Made by a program: the position numbers and the translations under genes. A stretch of 64,000 nucleotides of DNA from Arenimonas caeni. Lineage in GTDB: Bacteria; Pseudomonadota; Gammaproteobacteria; Xanthomonadales; Xanthomonadaceae. The notes below the pieces were generated by a model, which saw only the letters and a program-made list of their open reading frames with translations, was not told where the DNA came from and did not search any database. Positions 1 through 6,986 of the stretch are shown here, one piece after another; within the stretch, counting starts at the first letter, position 1; the number at the start of each line of letters is the position of its first letter. The stretch lies in assembly GCF_003024235.1 (NCBI RefSeq), contig NZ_KZ679098.1:1-64000 (forward strand), in the 5' to 3' direction.

Positions 1-93
1 CGTTGTGTGCTTGACGGGGAAGCTTACGGGGCGGCCACTCCCCGCGCACGCAAGAAACACGAATCCCGCAAACCGAACTTTTGGAGGCAGAGC

Positions 94-282
94 ATGGCCA
101 ACGGATGGACACCCGAGCGCCGCGCGCGCCAGGCCGAGCTGATCCGGCGATGGCGACCGTGGGAGCAGTCAACGGGACCCAGAAGCGACGCCGGAAAGGC
201 TCGCGCTAGCCGGAATGGCTGGAAGGGTGGGGTGCGGCCCGCATTGCGGGAGTTGGCTCGGATTCTGAGAGGAGATGGTTAG
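94..282 (+). CDS. small hypothetical protein, accessory-region type
   Basis: This 62-residue basic protein begins MANGWTPERRARQAELI and contains STGPRSDAGKARASRNGWKGG near its middle. I chose the ATG at 94 because GGAGG lies at 83-87, an ideal distance; the frame is open further upstream to position 7 but without a ribosome site. The Arg/Lys-rich, Gly-rich composition suggests a nucleic-acid-binding or phage/island-borne small protein, but I recognise no characterised family. It converges on the SET-domain gene, whose stop is 30 bases away. Confidence 0.6.
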   Translation: MANGWTPERRARQAELIRRWRPWEQSTGPRSDAGKARASRNGWKGGVRPALRELARILRGDG

Positions 283-311
283 GGGAGTGGCTCAATTCCC
301 GCTTGCTCGAA

Positions 312-695
312 TCAAATGTCCTCGGTGGAATCAGTCCCGCCCTTCGTATCGTTGTAATTCACTGTGAGTTCCTCATTCGCCCGAATGTCGCGGGACGCAA
401 GAAACCGCATGCCGCGCTCGTGGGCAATCGAGTAGATCATGTTTGCAGGGTTTGCATGGTTGTACATTCCACCGTACCCGAGGCAGATAGCGAACTTGGT
501 CTCTCCACCGATTGCCCGCCAACCGAATGCGGAGTTGCTCAGCGCATCGGGGATATCTTCTAGCCTGCCGCCGAACAGAATCACTGGAGCAATCTCAACA
601 ATTTCGCCGGCAGCTATGTCTCGTGACGCGAATACGCCCAGCCCCTTCTTTGTTCCCGTATCGGCCAAATAGCCGATTGAGGCCTTGAATCTCAT
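312..695 (-). CDS. SET domain-containing protein
   Basis: A 127-residue protein that is essentially one SET domain. The N-terminal GLGVFASRDIAAGE element is at residues 18-31, the NHANPAN (NHxxxxN-like) cofactor motif at 79-85 and the closing EELTVNY at 108-114. SET proteins transfer methyl groups from S-adenosylmethionine to lysines; bacterial members are mostly uncharacterised. No pre-SET or post-SET cysteine cluster is present. The ATG follows GGAGGAAG closely. It is the last gene of a same-strand run starting at 3026 and lies 61 bases after the Rap1a-like gene, so it may be co-transcribed. The family call is firm; target and activity are unknown. Confidence 0.8.
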   Translation of the reverse strand: MRFKASIGYLADTGTKKGLGVFASRDIAAGEIVEIAPVILFGGRLEDIPDALSNSAFGWRAIGGETKFAICLGYGGMYNHANPANMIYSIAHERGMRFLASRDIRANEELTVNYNDTKGGTDSTEDI

Positions 696-756
696 GACTT
701 CCTCCGCAGCGACCTAGGCGGGTACTAACCTGTGAACTTGTGGCGAAAGAGTGCTT

Positions 757-1125
757 CTACTGGTTGCCGCAGGGAAAGCCTTCAATCAGCGCAGAGTAGA
801 GTCCCTCGCCGGCCGGTTTGTGCACCTTATTCGGGTTGGCGGATGCCCATTTAATGAACACCCGTGCAACCTGTACGGTGCTTGAGCCCTCGGGGAGGCA
901 GAAAAGATCCGCGGGAAGCGCCCAGGATGCTGTGTAGTACCCATCCAGGAATCCAGTCACATAGCCCAGGCAGAGTCCGTGAAGTTCAGTAGCTTCGTCG
1001 GACCTTGAAATGCCTGAGCACCATGTCTCCAAGCGTTCAGTCGATACGTTCGAAGCGAACGCGGGTGCTGGCTGAAGCAGAAGCAAAGAGCAAATCAGGA
1101 CGGAGGGCAAGAAAGGCTTTCTCAC
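757..1125 (-). CDS. Rap1a/Tai family-like secreted protein
   Basis: This 122-residue protein starts at GTG 1125, preceded by AGGAG; an open extension to 1212 would destroy the signal peptide. Residues 1-22 form a signal peptide ending in AFA. The mature part has paired cysteines (WCSG, HGLCLGYVTGFLDG, FCLP, FPCG) and a C-terminal IKWASANP segment typical of the Rap1a/Tai fold. Characterised members are periplasmic immunity proteins against type VI amidase effectors, but many relatives are merely secreted proteins of unknown function. No T6SS effector gene is next to it, so an immunity role is not supported by context. It is 56 bases downstream of the SIR2-like gene. Confidence 0.65.
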   Translation of the reverse strand: MRKPFLPSVLICSLLLLQPAPAFASNVSTERLETWCSGISRSDEATELHGLCLGYVTGFLDGYYTASWALPADLFCLPEGSSTVQVARVFIKWASANPNKVHKPAGEGLYSALIEGFPCGNQ

Positions 1126-1181
1126 AGTCTCTCCTCGATGTTCGAGCGCATTGCTCGGAGTGGTATGGAAGGGTGGCTGGG

Positions 1182-2165
1182 TCAGTTCCCTTGCCCCGGA
1201 GATTGCTGCCAAGGTGGGAGCAGGATCTGAGTGGACCTTAGCGTGGACGTGCAGTCCATCGGATGGAAGTCTTCCGGGTATTCCTTGCTCGACATGCTGA
1301 CAAACTGGTTATTCACGGTGAAGTAGACCCGCTTTGTCTCCTCGACGGTCATCTTCAGGCAGGTGTATGCGACATGCCGTCGCCGCTTCTCCGTCCCGTA
1401 GCCTATGACTTTCCGGCACGTCTCGTGCGCAGCCAAGTGCTCGAGATTCGCCGGGTCATATCCGAAGCCAAGGAAGCAGAGCGCATCTGCATTCGCGATG
1501 GCTTCTCTTGCCCTTCTCAGTGTCATGTCTTCGGTACGGCCTTCTGGAATTACCCTAATGGAGCCGGCAGCGCGTGACACGATCTCTGGGGTCAGTTCCG
1601 CGCCATAGTCAGAGTAGTCGTCCATTCCTGGAAGTGTCGGGCCAAGAGTTCCGTAAATGTGGATGATCTCGAGCGCGCTTAGTCGCTCCAAGACTTCATC
1701 AAGTGGCTTACCGTAAGAGTGCCGTAGGGCGCTGATCAGGTAATGCTCCAAGGACCGGTCATAATTGAAGGTGACGACCTTGAGCCAAGAAAGGTCCAGG
1801 TCTTCCCAGCGAGTGGCCGATGCGATCCGGTTGAACAGGTAGTAGTACCAGTCGTCGTCACCAGGGTCCCTCGTCAACCGCATCCACGACTCGCGGCTTA
1901 GTAGCGTTGAGGCAATCGCGCGCTTCCCGATCTCTTGGTATTCAGGGCGTCTCGCGAGAAAGGCATCGATCGACGCCATTTGAGACAAGCCGAATGCATT
2001 CTGGAACTCTATGAGTTCGCCCTTGTATTCAGAGAGCACGGTGCCTGCCGGGCCCGCGGAAGGATCCAAGAGAAGAAGGTCTCTACGGAGCTGGCTGCCA
2101 AGAGGGTAGCCATAGGCCAGGCTGGCGCCGGCGCCCAGAACTAGCGTGGTCTTCCGATCAGTCAC
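1182..2165 (-). CDS. SIR2-like domain protein (candidate NADase)
   Basis: A 327-residue protein with SIR2-fold signatures: nucleotide-binding GAGAS at residues 11-15, TFNYD at 132-136 (the conserved Asn of SIR2 NAD hydrolysis), HIYGTLG at 169-175 (equivalent to the catalytic His-Gly motif) and FLGFGYD at 231-237. There is no zinc-ribbon CxxC pair, so it belongs with SIR2-like NADases rather than deacetylase sirtuins. Such domains act as NAD-depleting effectors in anti-phage systems (Thoeris ThsA, DSR, SIR2-HerA). It starts at GTG 2165, overlapping the upstream gene by 8 bases. No known defence partner (HerA, TIR, Argonaute) is adjacent. Fold is well supported; the defence role is inference. 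Confidence 0.75.
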   Translation of the reverse strand: MTDRKTTLVLGAGASLAYGYPLGSQLRRDLLLLDPSAGPAGTVLSEYKGELIEFQNAFGLSQMASIDAFLARRPEYQEIGKRAIASTLLSRESWMRLTRDPGDDDWYYYLFNRIASATRWEDLDLSWLKVVTFNYDRSLEHYLISALRHSYGKPLDEVLERLSALEIIHIYGTLGPTLPGMDDYSDYGAELTPEIVSRAAGSIRVIPEGRTEDMTLRRAREAIANADALCFLGFGYDPANLEHLAAHETCRKVIGYGTEKRRRHVAYTCLKMTVEETKRVYFTVNNQFVSMSSKEYPEDFHPMDCTSTLRSTQILLPPWQQSPGQGN

Positions 2166-2703
2166 TCGCGGCCTCGGCCGGTTCGGCGGCGCCTTCGGCG
2201 GGCGAGTCTTCTTCAGTCTCTGCTGGCAGGTCCGGCAGGAACCGAATCACGGCATACCGAGTGTTTTGCTTGGCTACCGGGACAGTTGCCGAACTGCCCC
2301 AGGCGCTTGCAGAGTTTGGCCCCGTCGAGTTCGCATTCGCATTGGCGCTTGATGCGAAGCCCACGACCTCGCGCTCAGCTCCGACGAGAATAACCGCATC
2401 TCCTCCGTTCTCTCGGGCCGCCTTGGCAATGGCCTTCTCAAGTCCTTTGAGGCGCATGGCTCCAATGAGGCCTGTGGCATGGCGCCTGTCTGACAGGTAG
2501 CCGATCACCTCAAATCGGCGCGGTGGTGCCCCGTTGGACCAGAACTCAATTCCTTCTACTACTTTCATTTCGCCGCCTTGCCCCTCCTGTACGGCGTCTT
2601 TTCCGTAGTAGCGGCTGAACTCGGGGGCCGCGAGGGCGGGGCAGGCTAGAACTGACAGGAGTAGGGCGAGAGAAAGGGGGCGGCCTAAAGAGAAGTTTTT
2701 CAT
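2158..2703 (-). CDS. uncharacterised secreted protein
   Basis: A 181-residue protein with a clear signal peptide (residues 1-26, cleaved near ALAA). The mature domain contains KVVEGIEFWSNGAPPRRF and a later AARENGGDAVILVG segment, a pattern of YbjQ-like or Spy-unrelated small periplasmic alpha/beta proteins that I cannot assign firmly. A low-complexity Asn/Ala/Ser stretch follows and the tail is rich in Glu/Ala/Pro. I use ATG 2703 because it forms an ATGA overlap with the stop of the upstream YHYH/Excalibur gene; a TTG two codons earlier is possible. It is translationally coupled on both sides, so it is part of the SIR2-like operon. Confidence 0.65.
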   Translation of the reverse strand: MKNFSLGRPLSLALLLSVLACPALAAPEFSRYYGKDAVQEGQGGEMKVVEGIEFWSNGAPPRRFEVIGYLSDRRHATGLIGAMRLKGLEKAIAKAARENGGDAVILVGAEREVVGFASSANANANSTGPNSASAWGSSATVPVAKQNTRYAVIRFLPDLPAETEEDSPAEGAAEPAEAASD

Positions 2704-3026
2704 TCGCAACCTACTCCGTCGTTGTCCCGATCTAAGTGGCTCCCGTAGCCAGGGTCTCCCCGCCTAACCGGGGCTGCCCCGGCATTCCGGGCCTCAGTGC
2801 AGTTGGCGTAGTACACACTGGAGCCAGCTCTGGCGGCCAATGGCCTCGGGGTGTTCGCGGAAGGAGATGCTGCACTGGGCTTCGCCTTCGGGGCGTGGCA
2901 GTGGTATTCCCCGGTCTTGCGGTTCGTGTGGCACCCGTCTGCATTCGTGCCGCCACTGTGGGCAGCAAGTTGGGGACTGGCCAGAAGAAGGGCCGACACG
3001 AGCCAGGCGCGGGTGCGTGGGGTCAC
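2700..3026 (-). CDS. YHYH-type / Excalibur calcium-binding domain secreted protein
   Basis: From GTG 3026 the product is 108 residues: signal peptide 1-22, then HSGGTNADGCHTNRKTGEYHCH (residues 23-44), the motif of small exported proteins annotated YHYH, and a C-terminal Excalibur domain (72-108) with two cysteines and the calcium-loop ending DRDNDGVGCE. Excalibur domains are extracellular and often sit on nuclease-like or surface proteins. The open frame reaches 3176 but the upstream part lacks a signal peptide and is Arg-rich, so the later start is better. It is the first gene of the run 3026 to 312 and ends in an ATGA overlap with the next gene. Confidence 0.7.
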   Translation of the reverse strand: MTPRTRAWLVSALLLASPQLAAHSGGTNADGCHTNRKTGEYHCHAPKAKPSAASPSANTPRPLAARAGSSVYYANCTEARNAGAAPVRRGDPGYGSHLDRDNDGVGCE

Positions 3027-3167
3027 AGCCACTCTCCGAAGGGCGAGTATTCCGCAGAACGCCCCGGGTAACCTAATCCGGACACCGCTGGCCCGCCGGG
3101 AAGGGCGGCGCCATCGAACCGGTCGCAGACTGGCGACGAGTCCATCTGAGCCAGTTGGCGAGTCCCG

Positions 3168-3198
3168 AAAAGACAAGGGCCCCGCCGAAGCGGGGCCC
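3168..3198 (-). terminator. Rho-independent terminator with UUCG-type loop
   Basis: A perfect 9-bp stem (3177-3185 with 3190-3198) closes a four-base loop. Read on the minus strand it is a GC-rich stem with a TTCG loop followed by TTGTCTTTT. It lies 150 bases downstream of the MazF-like gene and just before the YHYH operon. Confidence 0.8.
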
Positions 3199-3351
3199 GA
3201 AACAAGGGAGCCGGGAGCTTGTCATCGCTATCCGGTCCCTGCTGCCGTTACTACCCGAAGGCCTAGCGGCAGTCTCGAAGCTCGGCCGGAGCCGAGAAAT
3301 CGAGCAGAAGCTTATATCCGGATAGATGTGGGGTCAACGGCTTGTTTACAG

Positions 3352-3849
3352 TCAGGCCGCCGACCGGTCATCCCCCGTTTCGCCTTCTGGGTCAATGGTT
3401 TGGGTTGCTGAGTTTGCTGCTTGGGGCCAGAGATCCACGCCAATTCCCAGGCCCGCGGCCGCACATCTGCGCAGTTCCTGAAGGGTCGCCAGGTCGACCT
3501 TCGCATGCTCGTAGTCTCTCTTGCCCGTGACGCGATCCCGCTTTCCCTTCACGGGGCTGAGCCTTGAGACGTGGAGTGTATAGACCATGTCGCACTTGGC
3601 CCAGCGGTCGCCAGCGGTTGCCTGCAGCGACTTGGGGAGCATCCGAGCTGGAACCTTGCAGTGATGGCTCTCTATCTGGCTCGGAGCGGTCGTGCTAAGT
3701 GGAACGACCGTCGCCAGGTCCGGACGGCCGGTGATCTTCGGGCTCAGCACGACCACAGGTCGGGTCTTGACCATCTCGGGCGGCGAGAAGCACGGGGGAA
3801 ACTCGCACACCAGAATGGAGCCGACTGCTGGAGGGTACTTTAGGGCCAC
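3352..3849 (-). CDS. MazF/PemK family toxin-like protein
   Basis: A 165-residue protein starting at GTG 3849. The N-terminal half has the PemK/MazF barrel signature: GSILVCEFPP (10-19), KTRPVVVLSP (28-37) and LATVVPLSTT. These proteins are sequence-specific mRNA endoribonucleases. It is longer than the usual 110-120 residues; the extra C-terminal part (LQELRRCAAAGLGIG onward) resembles other long xanthomonad and pseudomonad members. No antitoxin ORF is found immediately upstream, which is odd for a type II module, so it may be solitary or have lost its partner. A terminator at 3168-3198 follows. Confidence 0.75.
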   Translation of the reverse strand: MALKYPPAVGSILVCEFPPCFSPPEMVKTRPVVVLSPKITGRPDLATVVPLSTTAPSQIESHHCKVPARMLPKSLQATAGDRWAKCDMVYTLHVSRLSPVKGKRDRVTGKRDYEHAKVDLATLQELRRCAAAGLGIGVDLWPQAANSATQTIDPEGETGDDRSAA

Positions 3850-4130
3850 GGCTTGCCTTTCTTGTTAGCAATTGGTGCCCCCGATTCTGCCACCATCACC
3901 TGCGGCCGCATCCTTTAAGCGTGTGGACAATTGGGCAAGGCTGCCTGAGCCTCCAAGCCAGACCTCTGGCATCGTTGCCTGTGATTTCCTCAGCCGAGGC
4001 CGTTGTTGTTCTTCGCAGTCGGCAGCGGTTCGATCGCGGATAAGAAAAAGTCTCATCCAATCCTGAACGGCACCCCGGTCTTCAACTCGATCGCTTGGTA
4101 GGATGGCAAGGCAATTGAGGGGTGGGGGCG

Positions 4131-4385
4131 ATGAATGCCGGATCAACAGTGCGTTGCGCGGGCCTGCTCTTGGTTGGCGCAGCCGCGCTCTCAGGCTGCG
4201 GGCCTGGCAAGCAGGAACGGTGGGACTCCGGCTACGACGATGGCTACGCGTCCGGCTACAACACGACCTGCGAAATCCGCGCGACCATGATTGCTGGGAC
4301 CTGGGACGATGAGGCCTACTCGGCGGGCTACCGCGAGGGCTATGCCGATGGCGCTGCGGAATGTAAGCGAAGAGCTGAGGAGTAG
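4131..4385 (+). CDS. small lipoprotein with GY-rich repeats
   Basis: An 84-residue protein. ATG 4131 follows a G-rich stretch (GGTGGGGGCG). The N-terminus is a lipoprotein signal with lipobox LSGC (acylated Cys 23). The mature part carries two clusters of Gly-Tyr repeats, DSGYDDGYASGY and AGYREGYADG, separated by a short helix. Such GY/DG repeats occur in small envelope proteins of unknown function. The 281 bases between this gene and the MazF-like gene contain no ORF I can support. No functional partner is evident. Confidence 0.65.
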   Translation: MNAGSTVRCAGLLLVGAAALSGCGPGKQERWDSGYDDGYASGYNTTCEIRATMIAGTWDDEAYSAGYREGYADGAAECKRRAEE

Positions 4386-4530
4386 AGGCTGGCCTGGGAG
4401 GTCGCCCTGGGGCGCTTAGTACGGAAGGGAGCGGGTCGCGGTTCGGCATATGGGACGGGCGCCGTTAGCCCAAGAGTGCCGCTCGAGGCCCGATATGGCA
4501 CCACGAGTCAGCTTTTTCTTCAGAATTCAC

Positions 4531-4549
4531 GCGTTTTGCTGTAAAACGC
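4531..4549. promoter_or_regulatory. perfect inverted repeat upstream of the HEPN cassette
   Basis: GCGTTTT at 4531-4537 and AAAACGC at 4543-4549 form a perfect 7-bp inverted repeat with a 5-base spacer, 51 bases upstream of the first cassette gene. A second one, GCTAGC-ttc-GCTAGC, lies at 4571-4585. Either could be an operator for autoregulation or a hairpin ending the lipoprotein transcript. The repeats are seen directly; the role is inferred. Confidence 0.5.
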
Positions 4550-4599
4550 ACGTCTTGAACCACTTTTGCGGCTAGCTTCGCTAGCGAGCACAGAATTCG

Positions 4600-5376
4600 A
4601 TGGCCTACCAAGGGCAAACAGCCACGATAGCCAGCGAGCTCCTCGGTCGCCTCGATGCGATTGCCGAGGGGAAAGCGGATCGGAGCTCAATCTCGCAGGT
4701 GCTGTTCAGTGCTCAACGACTGCGCAATGCAGATCGTATGGAGTACTTGATGGTTCTTGGCATCGCTCAGGCGCTCGACGGAAAGTACGACGAAGCAGAT
4801 GCTACCTTCGATGAGGCATTTAGAGAGTTCGGGTTGAACCAGTACTTGGTCATCAACCGCTTTTTAGTCCTCTCCGAACAAGGCAGGCGGCAAGAAGGCC
4901 TTGCTCTTCTGGTTGAAGGCCTGAAGAACCTCACTGACCCCGAAGTGCTTGAGAAGGCGACCGCATCACTTGGCGCAGCAGGCCACCTGTCTGAAGCTGA
5001 AGGGGCGGCAGAAAGGCTGGATCGTATGAGGGGGAGTTCAGTTTCCAGTCTGTTCCTCGGACATAGGCAAGCCCTCGCGGATCGGGGAGTGTCAGAGCTC
5101 GATCTGCAGCATGCAGCAGCTTTCCTTCGAGACCGCTTACATGAGATCGGATACCGGCGAGTAACGATCAACTTTACATACGATAGGAAGGCGGAATGGG
5201 GTGCTGGCCTCGTCCATCAGATTTGTCTCGCAGAACCGGCTGAGCGAATGTTTGAGATCGAGTCGAGGCTGAACGAACAGATGTTAACCGCCAACCTCAA
5301 GGCCGTGGATGAGGGGGCGTTTATCTGGTACGTCCGGTCGGATAGGAATGCTCCTCATGCCGCTAACCTGGCTTGA
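4600..5376 (+). CDS. helical-repeat (TPR-like) protein, partner of HEPN gene
   Basis: A 258-residue protein I do not recognise as a named family. Residues about 25-130 form helix-turn-helix pairs (LMVLGIAQALDGKYDEADAT, VINRFLVLSEQGRRQEGLAL) with TPR-like spacing. The C-terminal 100 residues look alpha/beta, with RVTINFTYDRKAEWGAG and EGAFIWYVRSDRN. There is no signal peptide. The ATG at 4600 lacks a strong ribosome site. Its 3' end overlaps the HEPN gene by 29 bases, so the two are translated together. The arrangement suggests a regulator or antitoxin/sensor for the HEPN protein, but that is inference. Confidence 0.65.
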   Translation: MAYQGQTATIASELLGRLDAIAEGKADRSSISQVLFSAQRLRNADRMEYLMVLGIAQALDGKYDEADATFDEAFREFGLNQYLVINRFLVLSEQGRRQEGLALLVEGLKNLTDPEVLEKATASLGAAGHLSEAEGAAERLDRMRGSSVSSLFLGHRQALADRGVSELDLQHAAAFLRDRLHEIGYRRVTINFTYDRKAEWGAGLVHQICLAEPAERMFEIESRLNEQMLTANLKAVDEGAFIWYVRSDRNAPHAANLA

Positions 5377-5803
5377 GTTGCGAGACTATGCGAAGCACCT
5401 GGTGGCGGGCGAAGCGTCTGAGGTAGAGGCGCGAGCATCTATAAGCCGCGCCTACTATTCGGCATTTCATGCCACCGAACCAGTCTGCCGTCTGGTCCCG
5501 CTAGTTGACCCGCCGGATCATGGGCCAGATGGGCTTGGGCACGGTCAGATCCCAGGTCGCCTTAAGTACTTCAACGCTCTCCAGAAGAGCCATCAGGGGC
5601 TCGCCGGCTTGGCGATGCAGGGGCGAACGCTTTGCACGGTCTATCAGCAGATACTCTTGATGAGGCGGTCCGCTGATTATGAGTTGGATGAAGAGGTTAC
5701 GGTTGAGGATGCGAAACTGCAGCTTATGCGCGTCCAGCAGGTAATCGACTTTTCCGTGCAAGCGCGGACAGCTTTGAAGCGACTTGGCGTTGAGGTAGCC
5801 TGA
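5348..5803 (+). CDS. HEPN domain-containing protein
   Basis: A 151-residue, mostly helical protein. The HEPN signature SISRAYYSAFHA lies at 31-42, giving R34 and H41 (an R-x6-H pair) in the position of the RNase active site of HEPN toxins. I chose ATG 5348 because it follows GGATAGGA; a further ATG is three codons on. HEPN proteins are commonly endoribonucleases in toxin-antitoxin, abortive infection and CRISPR systems, but some are nucleotidyltransferase partners or inactive. No MNT nucleotidyltransferase is next to it; the overlapping upstream gene is a TPR-like protein. Family call is good; activity unproven. Confidence 0.75.
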   Translation: MLLMPLTWLELRDYAKHLVAGEASEVEARASISRAYYSAFHATEPVCRLVPLVDPPDHGPDGLGHGQIPGRLKYFNALQKSHQGLAGLAMQGRTLCTVYQQILLMRRSADYELDEEVTVEDAKLQLMRVQQVIDFSVQARTALKRLGVEVA

Positions 5804-5979
5804 CCCCGAGGCCTACTGATCGATCTCCAACTACTTGAATGCGAGGCGCGCATCGGCGCCCGCCAACAAGAGACCGCAGGATGCGATCGATAATGGAACA
5901 GAGATCATGCTCTGGCCGGCATCGTTAGTCCTTCGCCCAAGTCTCAGCCTGTGCGCCGCATGTCAGTAATCTCGGGGAC

Positions 5980-6210
5980 ATGGCCCTCTCGCCCTTCCGT
6001 GATCGCCTGATGCGCGGCTACGCCTGCACCCGACTCCTTGACCGGCAAGCCGATAGCCTACGCGCCCGCATGGCTGACCTAGCAGGGGACTCGTCTGCCG
6101 CCCCGGATGTTCTCGACAACATTCGCGCGATTCGCGAGACCCTGGATCGCGCGGAGGCGATCGCCCGCCAACTTGAGATCGAGCAACGAAGGCCAATTTC
6201 AGCCGACTAG
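5980..6210 (+). CDS. small hypothetical protein (weak)
   Basis: An open frame of 76 codons predicted to be one long helical hairpin (FRDRLMRGYACTRLLDRQAD; IRAIRETLDRAEAIARQLE), consistent with a short coiled coil. The preceding CTCGGGGAC gives only a modest ribosome site. No family is recognised. The rest of the interval between the HEPN gene and the tRNA (5804-5979 and 6211-6240) holds nothing I can support apart from a CTGGCG/CGCCAG repeat at 6225-6238. Confidence 0.35.
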   Translation: MALSPFRDRLMRGYACTRLLDRQADSLRARMADLAGDSSAAPDVLDNIRAIRETLDRAEAIARQLEIEQRRPISAD

Positions 6211-6240
6211 GGACCCTGTAGGGACTGGCGAGCGCCAGGC

Positions 6241-6275
6241 AAAGAAAAAGGGCCTGCGATCGCTCGCAAGCCCTT
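6241..6275 (-). terminator. terminator of tRNA-Phe
   Basis: On the minus strand AAGGGCTTGCGA pairs imperfectly with TCGCAGGCCCTT around a short loop and is followed by TTTTTCTTT. It lies immediately 3' of the tRNA and marks the likely end of native chromosome on this side. Confidence 0.8.
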
Positions 6276-6283
6276 GATTCATA

Positions 6284-6359
6284 TGGTGGCCGGGGAGGGA
6301 ATCGAACCCCCGACACGGGGATTTTCAATCCCCTGCTCTACCAACTGAGCTACCCGGCC
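6284..6359 (-). tRNA. tRNA-Phe (anticodon GAA)
   Basis: The minus strand reads GGCCGGGTAGCTCAGTTGG at the 5' end, pairs its acceptor with CCCGGCC, and has the anticodon stem-loop GGGGATTGAAAATCCCC with GAA. The terminal CCA is encoded at 6286-6284. All 76 bases fit the cloverleaf. The island-like segment lies directly beyond its 3' end. Confidence 0.97.
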
Positions 6360-6542
6360 ATCCGTCGCACCGGCTGGGCCGGGCGAGCGCGAGATTCTAT
6401 CCGAGGCCGGGACGGCGAGGCAAGCCGGGCCGGCCCCGTAAACGGGTTCTGAACGCGGGGTGTCGATTTGACGCGCGGTCCGAAGGGTCGGGAGTAGGGT
6501 TGCCGGGTGGCCACGCCCCGCCACCGAACAAGGAGACCCGTC

Positions 6543-6974
6543 ATGAAGTCCCGTCTTGTTGTCCCCGCGCTTGTCGCCGCGCTTTCCCTCGGCCTGGCCA
6601 TGCCGGCCTTCGCGGCCGAACCCCTGAGCAAGTCCGAACAGCGCCTGATACTGCTCCAGGCAAACGCCGGCGAACCGGTGGAGCACGTCCGCTTCCTGCG
6701 TCCGATGGACTCCTACGAGGTCATCAGCCCCCAGCACGTGCTGATCTGGGAAAACCGCTTCAAGGCCTGGCTGGTGGAGCTGCGCCAGGACCAGGCCTGC
6801 AAGTACATCGACCGGGGCTTCTCCATTTCCGTCGAGACCATGCGCGATTCGCTCAACACCAAGAACGGCTTCCTGCGCGGCGAAGGTGGCGTGGTCTGCA
6901 AGATCATCGGCATCCGCGAGATCGACGTGCCGGCCTGGCGGCAGGCCGAGCGCGATGCCGGCATCCGCAAGTAG
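6543..6974 (+). CDS. DUF6491 family protein, exported
   Basis: A 143-residue protein. The ATG at 6543 follows AAGGAG; the signal peptide runs to about residue 23 (AFAAEP). The mature domain matches the small xanthomonad DUF6491 family, with VLIWENRFKAWLVELR, the conserved QACKYIDRG around a Cys, and a second Cys in GVVCKIIGIREID, which probably form a disulfide. Function is unknown; it is predicted periplasmic. It stands alone between the tRNA and the convergent yggX. Confidence 0.75.
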   Translation: MKSRLVVPALVAALSLGLAMPAFAAEPLSKSEQRLILLQANAGEPVEHVRFLRPMDSYEVISPQHVLIWENRFKAWLVELRQDQACKYIDRGFSISVETMRDSLNTKNGFLRGEGGVVCKIIGIREIDVPAWRQAERDAGIRK

Positions 6975-6986
6975 GCGGCTGCGGCC

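Larger units (their letters stand above)
1..6240. mobile_element. putative genomic island (partial) abutting tRNA-Phe
   Basis: Everything left of the tRNA-Phe terminator differs from the rest of the window. GC is visibly lower, genes are short and mostly uncharacterised, and several belong to families typical of accessory DNA (SIR2-like, MazF/PemK, HEPN, Rap1a/Tai, SET). The segment adjoins the 3' end of the tRNA, the side used by tyrosine integrases. No integrase, transposase or second attachment copy is visible, because the left boundary lies outside the window. The island status is an inference from position, composition and content. Confidence 0.6.

Noticed and set aside
3865..4449. Open frame of 194 codons on the minus strand across the lipoprotein gene
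   Set aside because: Pro/Ser/Arg-rich, antisense to a lipoprotein with a clear lipobox and ribosome site.
1..6240. Integron cassette array
   Set aside because: Genes lie on both strands, and I see no attC-like imperfect palindromes between them.
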